Part shown: in pieces, positions 13,276 through 24,732 of the stretch
How positions within the stretch are numbered: the stretch's first letter is position 1
Layout: the number at the start of each line of letters is the position of its first letter
Assembly: GCA_027943335.1 (NCBI GenBank)
Contig: BSBK01001579.1
Span: forward strand, 1 to 64,000
From: Chamaecyparis obtusa
Taxonomy: Eukaryota > Streptophyta > Pinopsida > Cupressales > Cupressaceae
Direction: 5' to 3'
Length of the DNA: 64,000 bases
Program-made: the position numbers and the translations under genes
The notes under the pieces: model-generated
Told to the model about the DNA's origin: nothing
Database searches by the model: none
What the model saw: the letters and a program-made list of their open reading frames with translations, nothing else

Positions 13276-13285
13276 AAGTGGGAGA
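13276..13285 (+). other. Polypurine tract of copia-1
   Basis: AAGTGGGAGA lies immediately upstream of the 3' LTR (one base gap). Related AGTGGGAGG/AGTGGGAG copies occur at about 13192 and 13235, and the same motif is at 47967-47978 in copia-2. Confidence 0.8.
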
Positions 13286-13286
13286 T

Positions 13287-13458
13287 TGTTAGCTTATGGT
13301 GACTAATCAGGAAAGTACTATCCAGGAAAGTACTGTACACTTTTCCTCCTGACCACATTAAATCTGTGTGTCTTGTGTTCTATTCTGTGTGGTTTATTAT
13401 TTTCTGATATTAGTTATATTTGCACATAATTGTTATTTCTGCCTTGTTAATCCTAACA
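13287..13458 (+). repeat. 3' LTR of copia-1, internally deleted (172 bp)
   Basis: The first ~62 and last ~110 bases match the 5' LTR, but the part equivalent to 8737-8979 (243 bp, including the TATA-like box) is missing. The remaining sequence differs from the 5' LTR at about three positions. The aaaat duplication outside it is intact, so the deletion is internal and not an end truncation. Confidence 0.93.
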
Positions 13459-13479
13459 AAAATTTCATAAATTGTTGGT

Positions 13480-13625
13480 GAATAATTTTCTTGTGAAGTA
13501 AAAAATTATAATATATGAGGCGAATAATTTTCTTTTGAAGTAAAAAATTATAATATTTGAGGGGAATAATTTTCTTATGAAGTAAAAAATTATAATATGA
13601 GGCGAATGATATTCTTTTGAAGGGT
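13480..13625. repeat. Tandem repeat, about 42 bp, 3.5 copies, in the hAT subterminal region
   Basis: Units start at 13480, 13522, 13564 and 13604 with gaataattttctt-type sequence, followed by gaagtaaaaaattataatat and gaggc. With copia-1 removed they lie about 180 bp from the left hAT end. The GGCGAATAATT part resembles GGCGATTATT in the right subterminal region (minus strand), so these may be transposase-binding sites. That is inference. Confidence 0.8.
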
Positions 13626-13974
13626 AAAAAAATTATTGTATTGGCGACCTTTATGTACTATTTGAAAATTTATTTATTTTATTGGCTAATTATTTGTTAA
13701 TTATGGAAAAATAAGTATTTTATTGGTAATTTCCAAGATCAATGGCTGAAGTTTAATTTTGGCCCCAATTTCTTGAAGGAAATAGAGTTGTTGAGGAAGT
13801 CACTAGAATGTTGACATGTATCAAATAAGGGTAACGTGTCAACAAACTATAGTGTACATGTGTTGCTATCGATAATCATGGTCCTATTACTATAGTGCAA
13901 CTTGTAACCTCTTAATTCGGTAAGAAATAAATTCCTTTTCAGTGACAAGTGACATTCTTTAACTGTCACGCAAC
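13626..13974. other. hAT interior, no gene seen
   Basis: AT-rich sequence between the 42 bp tandem repeat and the Tat insertion. No ORF or motif is supported. After excision of the Tat element it joins 30715. Confidence 0.6.
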
Positions 13975-13979
13975 ACTTC

Positions 13980-14863
13980 TATAGACACTCAAAAATGGGC
14001 AACTGCTTTTAAATTGTAAAATTGCAAAATCTTAATCAAAATGCACTAATTCTTAACAAAATGGACATTTATTAAATCAAATTGGACAAAATCAATTTAA
14101 ATCAAAGAAAAAATTAAATAATGACATTAAATAATTAAATACAAGCTTAAAGGGACCAAAAACACTATATAATTGATTTTAATCAATTAGTTGTATAGTT
14201 TTAAATCAAAAAACAAAGTGAACCTATTCCCTTACATGGCTAATTTAATTAATTGATAGAATTTAATTAATCCTAATTTTTTTCAACAACAAATTGAGGT
14301 ACCAATGAAAATTGAGAACACAAAGCACATGGATCACTCAAAAGAATTAAATCTTGATCACTCATTCCAAACTTTGAATCTAAACCACTCAATTTTGTCC
14401 TTTTGTCCAAAGCTTTGAGACAAGCCTTTAAATTGTCTCCCCATTTAAAAATATTGCAAAGTTTTTGACTCAACCAAAGGTAAATCATGATTACTTCAGT
14501 CTACCCCCTACCCTTGGGAATTTACTATAAATAAGAGGCATTTTGGGAGCAATGATCATCTTAGAAATTCATTTGCAAAGCATCCTTATTATAGACATTT
14601 TCATAGAAATTAAGAGCATTTGAATTATCTTTGTATCAATTTGAGATTTGAGAGCTAGATTAGGCATAGTAGCATCATAATTTCTCATTTTAGAAGTGTC
14701 ACTTGTGGACATTAAGCTAAGAGCTCTACTTACCACATCTAATTAGAGAACCATGAGATGTTATGGATTTTACTTTCAATTCTTAGTTTAAATTTGTATT
14801 GTATTTGCTTGAATTGTTAGTAATTGATCCTAATTTCATGAAGGTGTTTAACATACACACACA
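13980..14863 (+). repeat. 5' LTR of Tat element (884 bp)
   Basis: Starts tatagacact (tgtagacact in the other copy, so the terminal TG has mutated) and ends acacacaca. It is clearly homologous to 29816-30709 with scattered substitutions and a few small indels. The minus-strand frame at 14488-14273 is a shadow repeated in both LTRs. Confidence 0.93.
14526..14533 (+). promoter_or_regulatory. TATA box in 5' LTR of Tat element
   Basis: TATAAATA followed by AGAGGC in a plus-strand context. The same box occurs in the 3' LTR at 30362-30369. It is the likely element promoter; transcription start is not determined. Confidence 0.6.
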
Positions 14864-14865
14864 AA

Positions 14866-14884
14866 TGGCACCCACCATGGGGCT
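14866..14884 (+). other. Primer-binding site of Tat element
   Basis: TGGCACCCACCATGGGGCT lies two bases after the LTR. It resembles the TGGCGCC-type primer sites of plant Ty3 elements; I do not assign the tRNA. Confidence 0.7.
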
Positions 14885-17131
14885 TTGAGCCTCATTTTTA
14901 TCATTTTCATCATATTTTGTGTGTTTGTGTCTTCACTTTTACATGAATTTTTGCAGAAAATAGGAGAAATGATGCCTATGAAGGATTTTGTGATGCCTAA
15001 AGTCATTTTGATGGTGCTTACAAGCTTCTAACTCACACCTATGTGATTCCTTCTATTCTATCTTAATTTCTTTCTAGTCACCTGCAAGACAAATTCTCAT
15101 GCCTGTGAGATAAAGTGTTACGCCTTTTCTCGTAAAGCGATTCCTGTGACTCAAGAAGTGTCATGTATTTGTTGTCTTTCACCACCTGTGATAAAATTTG
15201 TGACCTAATTTACCGCACACTTTCACGCCTAGTATCTTCTAACTAATGCCTAATATTTTCTTATTGTCTCTTTGCATACTTTATTCTATGCAATGTGCAA
15301 TACTTTTCATGCCTAGTAAATAAAATGTTACACCTGATAGATTTTAAATGTAACCTAGGTCACTGGAAAGTGACACTGGCTATTTTTAAAGTTACGTCTG
15401 CTAGCATTTTGATCACGCGTATTAGCTGACTAATGACCCTTAGTGATTTTTGCTTTAATTTTCTATCAAATCTATAGATTCTACTATCTTACTCTCTATC
15501 TATGTTTTTCCTACAAATGAGCAAGCACAGGAAGGTTCAAAAACTAGAAAATAGAGTTACACAACCCAGCAAGGAGGTAACACTACAAGCTAAACGTGAA
15601 AAGGAATTGCATAGTGCTTTGATTTTAGAGAGTTTATGCTTGGAAGAGAGATTGTATGCTCATTACATCAAGGTGTTAGAGGCTTACAAACTTAAGTTTC
15701 CTACTCTAAATTGAAATTTTGTTACATTAAGTTGTTGAAGTTTTCATTGAAAAATCTTATCAATAACACTTAATTGCAATTTCACTTTGTTCTTTTGGTT
15801 TCCCCTCATTTTGAATGGCTTTGTTGACTAACTTGTTGGAGGAGGGAGTGGGAATGATCACCACTAGGTGAGTAAAAGCAAGACAAAAGGAAAAAATCAC
15901 AAAAAAGTGCCTAGCCATTGCTAGCTACAAAGGAAACGTATTCATCGAATCAAGCTTGCACTTGCTTAAATTGTGGCATTCATTGAATCTAGCTTAAGTA
16001 ATTTAACAAAGAATGAACCAAACACCTCATTTATAAGAATCTCATTGTCAAGAGATTGGGAAAGAATATTTGTTACTTGAGTGTTTGGAATGAAGGAAGA
16101 CAATAGGGATATGCTCTTCACTTTTTAAGTGAACCAAATTCCCCAACTTGTCAGACTAAGTTTGATTTCTTGCTTTATATACATGCTAGTTAACATAGAT
16201 CATTAAAGGGCTTGCCTCCTGAGAAATTTCCTTAATGAGGCCGGTGAGAGGGAACAACCCAAGTGGGAGATAACCACCTTTTCCATGGTACTATCCAACC
16301 CACTATAATCAAATGCACTTTTCCTTAAAAGGGAAGTGGCTAGATTGTGTGCAAGTTTCTTCACTTCCTCTAGTAGTCCTTTTGGATTGCACCAAATCAT
16401 GCTTTTGTGTGTGTGGGAAGCCCACAAGTGGGAAAAATAACTTGGCATAGTTTAGAATGGAATTATTGATTAAAACCTGATAAATAGTAAGCTACCTTAT
16501 AGAGCCAATGTGTTTAAAAGCCAAATTTGACTATAGGTAGATTGCATGGAAGAGTTTCTTGTTCAAATACTTGTGGAAAATGATCGAGAATATACACTTT
16601 TAGTGTGATTTTAGGGACATGGTGCAAACTTGATGTGTGTGTTGTATTTGTACTTCATTTTCAAGAAAGAAAATTCCACAGACCCTATCTTACAATTTTT
16701 AAAATCTAAAATTTACAACCTGGTCTATAAAGTGTCGCCTGTGCACAGAAAAAAATTGCCTATCAGCAATAAAGTCATGCCTATGACTATTAAGAAAATT
16801 CCTATCAATAGCAAAGACACGCCTATTAAAGTTTAAGTGACGCTTGGAAAAGTTTAAGTGACGCCTATCAATAGCAAAGAGCTACCTGTAGACCTGAAGT
16901 GTGCTGCCTAAGGATATTCTAGTTGTACTACACTATAAGTCATGCCTACATGAGGGAAGTGACGCCCAAAATTAAAAAAAGGGCAAACAGTGAGCACTTC
17001 TCAAGGGTTTCAAAAAATTTTGGTTCTAGATTCAGATACCCTTTTCAAAGTTCTTTTTATGCCAGTAACCTGCCTGGTCAGAAATCCTAGTTTGAGCCAT
17101 TTTTGAAATATTCACAAGGATTTGATCACAA
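14885..17131 (+). other. Long leader of Tat element with short-motif repeats and a 70-codon frame
   Basis: 2.2 kb between primer site and gag. A 70-codon plus-strand frame (15502-15714, MFFLQMSKHRKVQK...) is lysine-rich and unrecognised; it could be a relic of an upstream ORF as known in some Ogre elements. A short motif of the type TGACGCCT or TCACGCCT recurs many times in two clusters (about 15100-15420 and 16730-16965). No other gene is seen. Confidence 0.55.
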
Positions 17132-20100
17132 ATGAGATTGAAACCTATTTCTAGTTGGTTTATGTTCATGCCTTCTTTTACCCGATCATATTACGTCAAC
17201 AAAACTCTACAAGTAGACAAAACTTATCTGAGACAAGAACTTCCTTTCCTGGATGATAATTTTACCACTCCAAGAATACCCCAAGAGCCCTTTCAGGAAA
17301 AGGAAACCAACATGATGTATTCCGGTGTCCTAGGTGGTAATAACAATGGAGGCATTGATCCAAACAATCAAGATGATGCCAATAATGGAGGAATAGACCC
17401 TAATGCTCAAGGAATTGATAACACTCGTAATACAAGTAATAATGAACCAACTACCAATGATGCAACTGATGACAAGGTTGATGAATCTATTCAGAGCCCA
17501 TATTTCATAAAACTCATGGAAAAAGAAATGGCAAGAGATAAAGAGAAGTATTTTCTATATCTAGCCCGAGCAGGGCTTAAGCTTCCTCAAGATTATGATG
17601 TGAATCAACTTAGGCCACTCGAAGTTGAAGAGAGCCCCATTGACGTTATGAATAAGAAGTTTAAGTTATTTCAAATGCAACTAGATACAATCAAGCAAAG
17701 CAGGGCTCCAAAGCCTTTTTCAATAGAAGCATTATGTCCATTTCCATTTGACAAAAGTCTATTTATGGTGCCATTTTCTATCAATGTAGTGTTCCCTAAG
17801 TATGATAAGTATGAAGGAACAACAGATCCCCAAGATCACCTATGAGAATTTTTTTCGCTAAGCCTAGATTTTATGCATGAGACCACCTATTTAATGAGAT
17901 TATTCCCAAGGACTTTGGGAGGTATGGCCATGGAATGGTTTCCTAAACTACCCTCCAGCATATGAACCTTTGAAGAGCTAGCTTCCAAGTTTGTGGCACA
18001 TTATTCATACAACATAAAACATGAAGTCACAATGATCACCTTGTGTAATACTAAACAAAAGGAAGGAGAAGGGTTCTTGATTTTCCTATGAAGATGGAGG
18101 ACTGTATTTGCTAGGTATCCTCAAACCATACCAGAGAAGGAGAAGATGGATATCTTCATCAATAGTTTAAGCAATGAGATGAACTATCGGTTGAGAATGC
18201 AATGCCCCAAGACCTTCCAAGACCTTGTTGAGAATGGGGTAACCATGGAAGAGGTATTAGTTAAGAGTGGAGAGTTAAAACTCTATAAGGATAATAAGAA
18301 CCACAATAACAATACCTCTAACAAAGGAAACAACAACCAAAATAAGAACTTCTCCAACAACTATAATCAGTTTGGTTTGAGAAATAACAATAGAGGAGTG
18401 GTTAATGACAAGGTTGTTGATGCTAGTAATTTAAAGGTGACTCCATTTTCTCTCACAAGAACACCTAATTAGGTGAACAATACCAATGAAGCCCCAAATG
18501 TACCTTTCAATAACAATGCCAATAACAATAATTCTGGAAACAATTGAAGGAACAACAACTCTACCAAATTTTTGGTACCAACTCCCACGAGAACGTTCAC
18601 ACCTTTGGGTGAACCTCTTGAGAAGGCATTGAGGACCCTCATGGTTAACAAGATCATTGCTTTACCTAGCATTCAACCTTATGAGGAACTACGCATGCCC
18701 AACTGGTGAAATGAGGATAGTCATTGTGAATATCTTAGAGTTAAAGGGCATAAGACAAATGATTTCTTACAGCTGAAGAATGTGGTGCAAGACTTGATTG
18801 ATAATGGTATGATCACCATTGAAGGCCCTCAAAGTAATGAAGATCACATGGCTTTCAAACAACCTCTTTATAATCATAACAAAGGTGAATCATCCAATGG
18901 AAAGAAACAAAGCAGCAACAATATTAATTTTGCACCTCCTTATGATAATCTTGTGAATGCTATAGTGATCAAAGAACAACCCCAAAAAGAAACATCTAAC
19001 ATTATCACTAGGGGGCAGACTTCAAGGATTACCCTACAAGGGGTTGATCCTAAACCTATTGGTCTTCCTCAATCCAACATTGTGATTAAGAAATCTTCTA
19101 CAATAGAAATACTGTATAGTTTGGTGGATCAGTTACAAAAGACTCCAGCACAAATTTCTATCTTGGAGTTACTAAAGTTATCACCAAACCACAAAGAAAT
19201 CTTAGAGAGAGCTTTGGTGGAAACCAACGTTCCTACTAACTTAGAAGAAGAGAAGTTTTAGAATATGGTAGGGGGCCTTGTTGTGCCCCATTGCCTTTCA
19301 TTCTCAGACCATGATGACCTGTCTATTACCCATCCCCAAAATCTATCGTTGCATATAGAAGTCTTGATTGAAAGGCATAGGGTCAAGAGAGCTCTCATAG
19401 ATGGGGGAGCCAGTCTTAACATTTGTACATTGAGCCTTGTCAAATCCCTAGGATTATCTGAGTCATGCATTGATCCTACAAAAAGAATTACCATAAAGGC
19501 CTATGATGAAGCGGAAAGATCTTTGAAAGGCATGATTGTATTGCCCATTCAAGTTGGACCCGTTAAGAAGGACACAAAATGCTAAGTTTTAGATATGAAA
19601 CTAACTTATAATATCTTATTGGGAAGGCCATGGATACATAAGATGCAAGTGGTTCCATCCATGTATCATCAATGCATAAAATTTCTATACATGGGTGAGG
19701 AAATCACGGTTGGAGGGGATTCAAATCCTTTCCAATATTGCAATGCACTCAAGCCTCTCCACGAACTATTTATTCCCCATAATAGAGAAGGGATTATACA
19801 AAGGGATACCATTGAAGACATCAATGTAGATGATCCTATATTAACATTAAGTGCTACTTCAAACCCTCCTCAAGCTAACTCAACTACATCAACTAAAGGA
19901 AAGGAGAAAGTGAGTTATGAGGGTCTGATTTCAAATGAAAATTCAGAACAAGAACCTAAATCAAAGATAGTACTTTTCAAACCTACCAAAGAGGAGAAAG
20001 ATAAAGATAAAGAGGATCATTACAAGAAAATGAGCGAGATGATGCATACATTTGAAAAACAATGTAAAATCAGTTCCAAAGGAGTAGGGGAATATTTTGT

Positions 20101-21289
20101 TTCCCTATTCGACTTACCCACATCTCCAAGAATGCATGGGAAACCATCCAAAGAACATCTTCCTCATAAGTATAACTCTTATTTTGTAAGATAAAGTGAC
20201 AAGGCATCATTTGAAAAGGAAGAAGATGAATTCCTTCAATGGCTTTATCAAGATGAAGAGGATACATCAAATACTCCCATAGAAAGAATTCAGCACATTA
20301 ACATTCAAACTGATCAATATGGAAAAGGGTTTGAGATAATGCAAAAAATGGGGTACAAGGGAAGAGGACCCTTAGGAAGAAGAAATAGAGGTTTACTAGA
20401 GCCCATTGAACCTTATTGGAGGGAAAAAGAAGAAAGATCAGGGGTAGGCTACTAGCACAAAGGAGAAAGCTCCAACCCCATGCATGATTTATATCCTCAA
20501 GTGAACACGGTGGAATCTGATGTTGATAGTGATGACTCTCGAGACTATGAGTGGGACACTCTATCTGAAGACACATGCCATGATAAAGAGGTTGTCACAA
20601 TACATGCTTATGCTAACATTCCAAGGCAACAAATTCAAGTCAATGAAGATCCCAATATACAAGAGCTCAACATAGGACAAGCACCTATTAATTAGCCATT
20701 GATAACTGCACCTCAGGTACTTTTGTGGGCAAGTGATTTAAATTTCAATTTCAATCCACATGTATTCTTTCCCATAGAAGTCTTAGAGGACAATACTCAA
20801 GACAATATTCAAACTAGGGAAGATCCAGAGATATTTCGTATAGGGAAAGCACCTACTAATCAATCATGGATAGGAAAACCTTAGGTACCTTCATGGGGAG
20901 CTGGTCCTAATGTTGGGTTTAACCTCGTAGAAGTCTTAGAGGACTCGAGTGAAGAGGAATTTGATCCTTCTTCCATGGACCATCTCAAGGAAGCTCATGT
21001 TATTGATCTACGTGATACAATGTATGAACCATCCAGTGAGGTCATATCCATAAACTCAACTGATGACACTTTTCCAAATGAATCCTTACCCTTGACACAC
21101 CCTGAACTTAGAAATTGGGACCTAACTAAGCCAAGTGACTTACTCTATTTCCCAAATGACCAAGTAATGGCCCAATACTTGAATGCAGTTGAGCCCTCTT
21201 TCACCAAAAAATTTAATCTGAACATGATGAGAATAGTGAGGGTCCAATCTCTTAATCCAAAGAAAAAAATGAAAAAAATAAAAAAATGA
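17132..21289 (+). pseudogene. Tat gag-protease reading frame, broken
   Basis: One frame can be followed through several nonsense codons (for example TGA 17843, TAG 18470, TAA 20192, TAG 20693). The capsid-type retrotransposon gag domain spans about 17760-18290 (EFFSLSLDF..., then TFEELASKF, then NYRLRM). Asn-rich stretches follow at 18290-18540. The aspartic protease is near 19370-19440 with ALIDGGASLNIC, where DGG replaces the usual DTG/DSG, and is followed by the flap-region motif NILLGRPWIHKM at about 19607-19645. A G-patch-like segment (IMQKMGYKGRGPLG) is at 20330-20375. The frame ends at TGA 21287-21289, overlapping the ATG of the pol frame by four bases. The Gag product would form particles and the protease would process the polyprotein. 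Confidence 0.85.
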
Positions 21290-24200
21290 AAATTTCTAGT
21301 GATGAAAACCACTATGTGGCAACACTAGAACCCAAAAAAGTAAAGATAAAGGATGTTTCCTATGGTGAAAACCCAACTGTGGCACCAAAAGAAGAGAGGT
21401 TGGATACCCTACCCAAACATGAGGAAGAAAGGTCATCTATTCTCATAGAGCCAACAGAAAAGGTCAACATTGGGATAGAATTGGTTCCAAAGTTCATACA
21501 CCTAGTAGCGTCACTTACACCTTTAGAAAGAAAGGATTTTATCAAGTTCTTCCAAGAGAAACAAGTGAAATTTGCATGGTCCTATGTCAACATGCCATGA
21601 TTGGATCCCAACTTCATTATGCACCATTTGAATGTTAAACCAGGGGTTAAGCCCATCAAGTAGAAGTTGAGAAAGATGCACCCACATATAGCTCTCCTAG
21701 TCAAAGTAGAGTTGGAAAAATTGTTGAAGGTGGCATTTATAAGAGCAATTGTATATACTGAATGGATATCTAATATTGTACTAGTCACCAAGCATGAAAA
21801 ATCCATTCATTTATGCACGGATTTTCGAGACTTGAATCTTGCATGTCCTAAGAACGATTTCCCACTTCCAAGCATAGATGCCATAGTTGACTTGACAACA
21901 AGTCACTCCATGTATTCATTGATGGATGGTTTTAGTGGAGATAATCAGATCAAAATTGCACCTAAAGGCCAAGAGAAGACAACCTTTACATGTCCTTGGG
22001 GTACCTTTTGTTGGAACGTCATGCTCTTCGGCCTTAAAAATGTCAGAGCTACATACCAAAGGGAAATGACCACTATTTTCCATGATATGGTGCACACATT
22101 TCTAGAGGATTATGTGGATGACATATTGGCAAAGTCACACAAAAGAGAAGATCACCTTCAAATTTTATAAAAGATATTCACCCGATTGGAACAATTCAAA
22201 GTGAGGCTTAATCTAAAAAAATGTGCCTTCGGTGTCCAATTCGGCAAATTGTTAGGCTACATAGTTTCAGCAAAAGGGATTGAAGTGGATCTGGAAAAAG
22301 TCCAAGAAATAATGGATATGTAAATTCCAAAGAAGATAAGTCAAATGAGGTCTCTACAAGGAAAGGTTCAATCAATACAAAGATTCATATCTCAATTGGC
22401 AGAAAAGTGTCATTCATTCACAAGATTGCTACACAAAGATACTATTTTCATATGGGATGAAGAATGTGATAAAGCCTTCATTCTATTGAAGACTTATCTT
22501 ATAAATCCACCAATCCTAATGCCACCAATCAAGGGAAAACCATTTCTTCTATACATATCCGCTACCGAGAGGTCTCTAGGAGTTCTTTTGGCACAAGAAG
22601 ATGAGCAAGGGAAAGAAAGAGCAATCTACTATTTGAGTAGAACATTGATCAAATATGAACTTAACTACACATTCATGGAAAGAGCATGTTTAGCGGTTGT
22701 CTTTGTATCCCAAAAATTGATACATTACATGTTGATGCACAAGGTGAAACTAATTGCCAAAATTGATCCTCTAAAGTACTTGCTAAGAAAAACTACCTTA
22801 ACAGGTAGAATAGAAAAATGGCTCATTATATTAAGTGAGTTTGACATTGAGTATGTAGACCAAATATCCATAAAAGGACAAGTGATAGCAGATCACTTAG
22901 TAGAAAACCCAATGATTTCTACACAAACTATTCAAGTAGAGTTTATGGATTTAGCAATTGTAAACATAAAGGAAAAGACATGGAAGTTGTACATTGATGG
23001 CTCATATACACAAGGAGGTTTCAGGGCAGGCATATTGTTGATTACCTCTCAAGGATACACCAGTCCAAAGTCCTACAAATTTTTTTTCCCATGCACAAAC
23101 AACATAGCAGAATATGAAGCTTTAGTCATTGGCATTAAAATGGGTTTAGAATGGAACATCACCGAGCTACAAGTATATGGAGACTCTCAGCTAGTAATCA
23201 ATCAAGTGAATGATGAATACAATACCAAAGATGAAAAAATAATTCCATACAAGACTATGATTGATGGATGGAAGAAGTACTTTTCTTTGATAACCTTTGA
23301 GCAAATTCCAAGAGAAAAGAACAAAGCAACTGATGCAATGGCAACCTTGGCTTCCTTACTTCAAAAACTAGATCAGAATGAGAAGTATGAATTATTGGTG
23401 GCAGAGTTGGTAAAACTAACATTTGACCTCCCTGACACCCAAATTATTGCCCTACTCAATGGACATGACTCACCTTGGTTTGACCCTATATATACCTATC
23501 TCAAAGACCAAGTGTTACCTTCAGACCAATCATGAGACCAAAAATGAAATTTCATTAGACAATCAGCCTGTTACATAATTCTTTCCAACACATTGTATCG
23601 CAAGGGTTTTGACGGGATGTTACTTAGATGTCTAGAGGAAGAGGAGTCTAGATTAGTTTTACGAGAGGTTCATGAGGGCATTTGCAGGTCACATTCAAGT
23701 AGTTTAAACCTAGCCAAGAAGATCCTTTGCATGGTGTACTTTTGGAAAACCTTATAGAAAGATGCTTGTCATTTTGTCAAAATATGTAGCAAATGTCAAT
23801 ACCATGATGACATGATACATGTGTTGGCATAAGAGTTAAATCCCTTTGTTACACCATGGCCATTCTATCAATGGGGATTTGAATTAATTGGTGTAACCTA
23901 TCCACCTTCTTCCAATGGGCACAAGTACATCATCACTGCAATGGAGTATTTCACTAAGTGGGTAGAAGTAGTTCCTTTGATCACAGCCATGGGTAAACAA
24001 ATTTCCATGTTCATACTCAATCACATCATTTGCAAATACGGTATCCCTCATGTCGTAATCAAAAAAAATGGAAAGCAATTCAAAAACAAAGATGTGGATG
24101 AACTTTGTGACACATTCCATATTACTCATCACTCTTCGTCCATTTACTATCCTCAAGGAAATGGACAAGCCAAAGCTACAAATAAGAACATCCTCAAAAT

Positions 24201-24732
24201 CTTGAAGAGATCGGTGAATAATTCAAGAAGAGATTGGCATGTGCAAATTAACCCAACATTATGGGCCTATAGAACTAGCATTCGGACACCTATGGGAGCT
24301 ACACCATTTTCATTAGTCTATGGAACCGAAACCATTCTACCTTTGGAGGTTGAAATCCCATCTTTATGAGTATCATTGAAAGGGTTGATAACAAATGAGG
24401 ATTACAGACTTGCTCAACTTCAACAATTGGAATTGTTGGAGGAACATCAAACACAAGCCTATTAACACTTGGAAGTATATCAAAATAGAATCTCAAGGAA
24501 TTATAACAAGCATATCAAACCGAGAGTCTTTCAAGTAGGCAACTTATTACTAAGAGAAAATCCTAAGAATCAAGTTGAAAGAGAAAAGAAAGGAAAATGG
24601 GAGGCTAATTGGCTTGGTTCATTCATCATTGTTTCTTCATTTGGAATGGGAACTTATAAGTTAGTAGATTGTGACGGAGAAGAGCTACAAGAACCTATCA
24701 ATAGCACCCATCTAAAGAGGCTCTATACATGA
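21286..24732 (+). pseudogene. Tat pol: RT, RNase H, archaeal-type RNase H, integrase (broken)
   Basis: This uses a different frame from gag-protease, again followed through several stops (TGA 21598, TAG 21661, TAA 22168, TAG 22321, TGA 23533, TGA 24367). RT: LCTDFRDLNLACPKNDFPLP near 21810-21870 and the active-site YVDD at about 22110. First RNase H: about 22540-22920. Second, archaeal-type RNase H: about 22981-23280 with LYIDGSYTQGG, NNIAEYEAL and VYGDSQLVINQ. Integrase: HHCC region near 23670-23810, core near 23880-24300 (EYFTKWVEVVPL, NKNILKILKRS), C-terminal region to 24732 (TYKLVD...THLKRLY). The integrase core second Asp appears changed (VVIKKNGKQF in place of the usual S/T-D-N-G-xQF). 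The element could not have supplied its own enzymes in this state. Confidence 0.88.

Larger units (their letters stand above)
8675..13458 (+). mobile_element. Copia-1: Tnt1/Tork-like Ty1/copia retrotransposon
   Basis: Complete element of 4784 bp with TG...CA LTR ends, flanked by aaaat at 8670-8674 and 13459-13463. The order is 5' LTR, initiator-Met primer site, one gag-pol frame (gag, protease, integrase, RT, RNase H), polypurine tract, 3' LTR. The integrase-before-RT order defines copia. It sits inside the hAT element, so it is younger than the hAT. A second member of the family is at 43384-48376. Confidence 0.97.
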
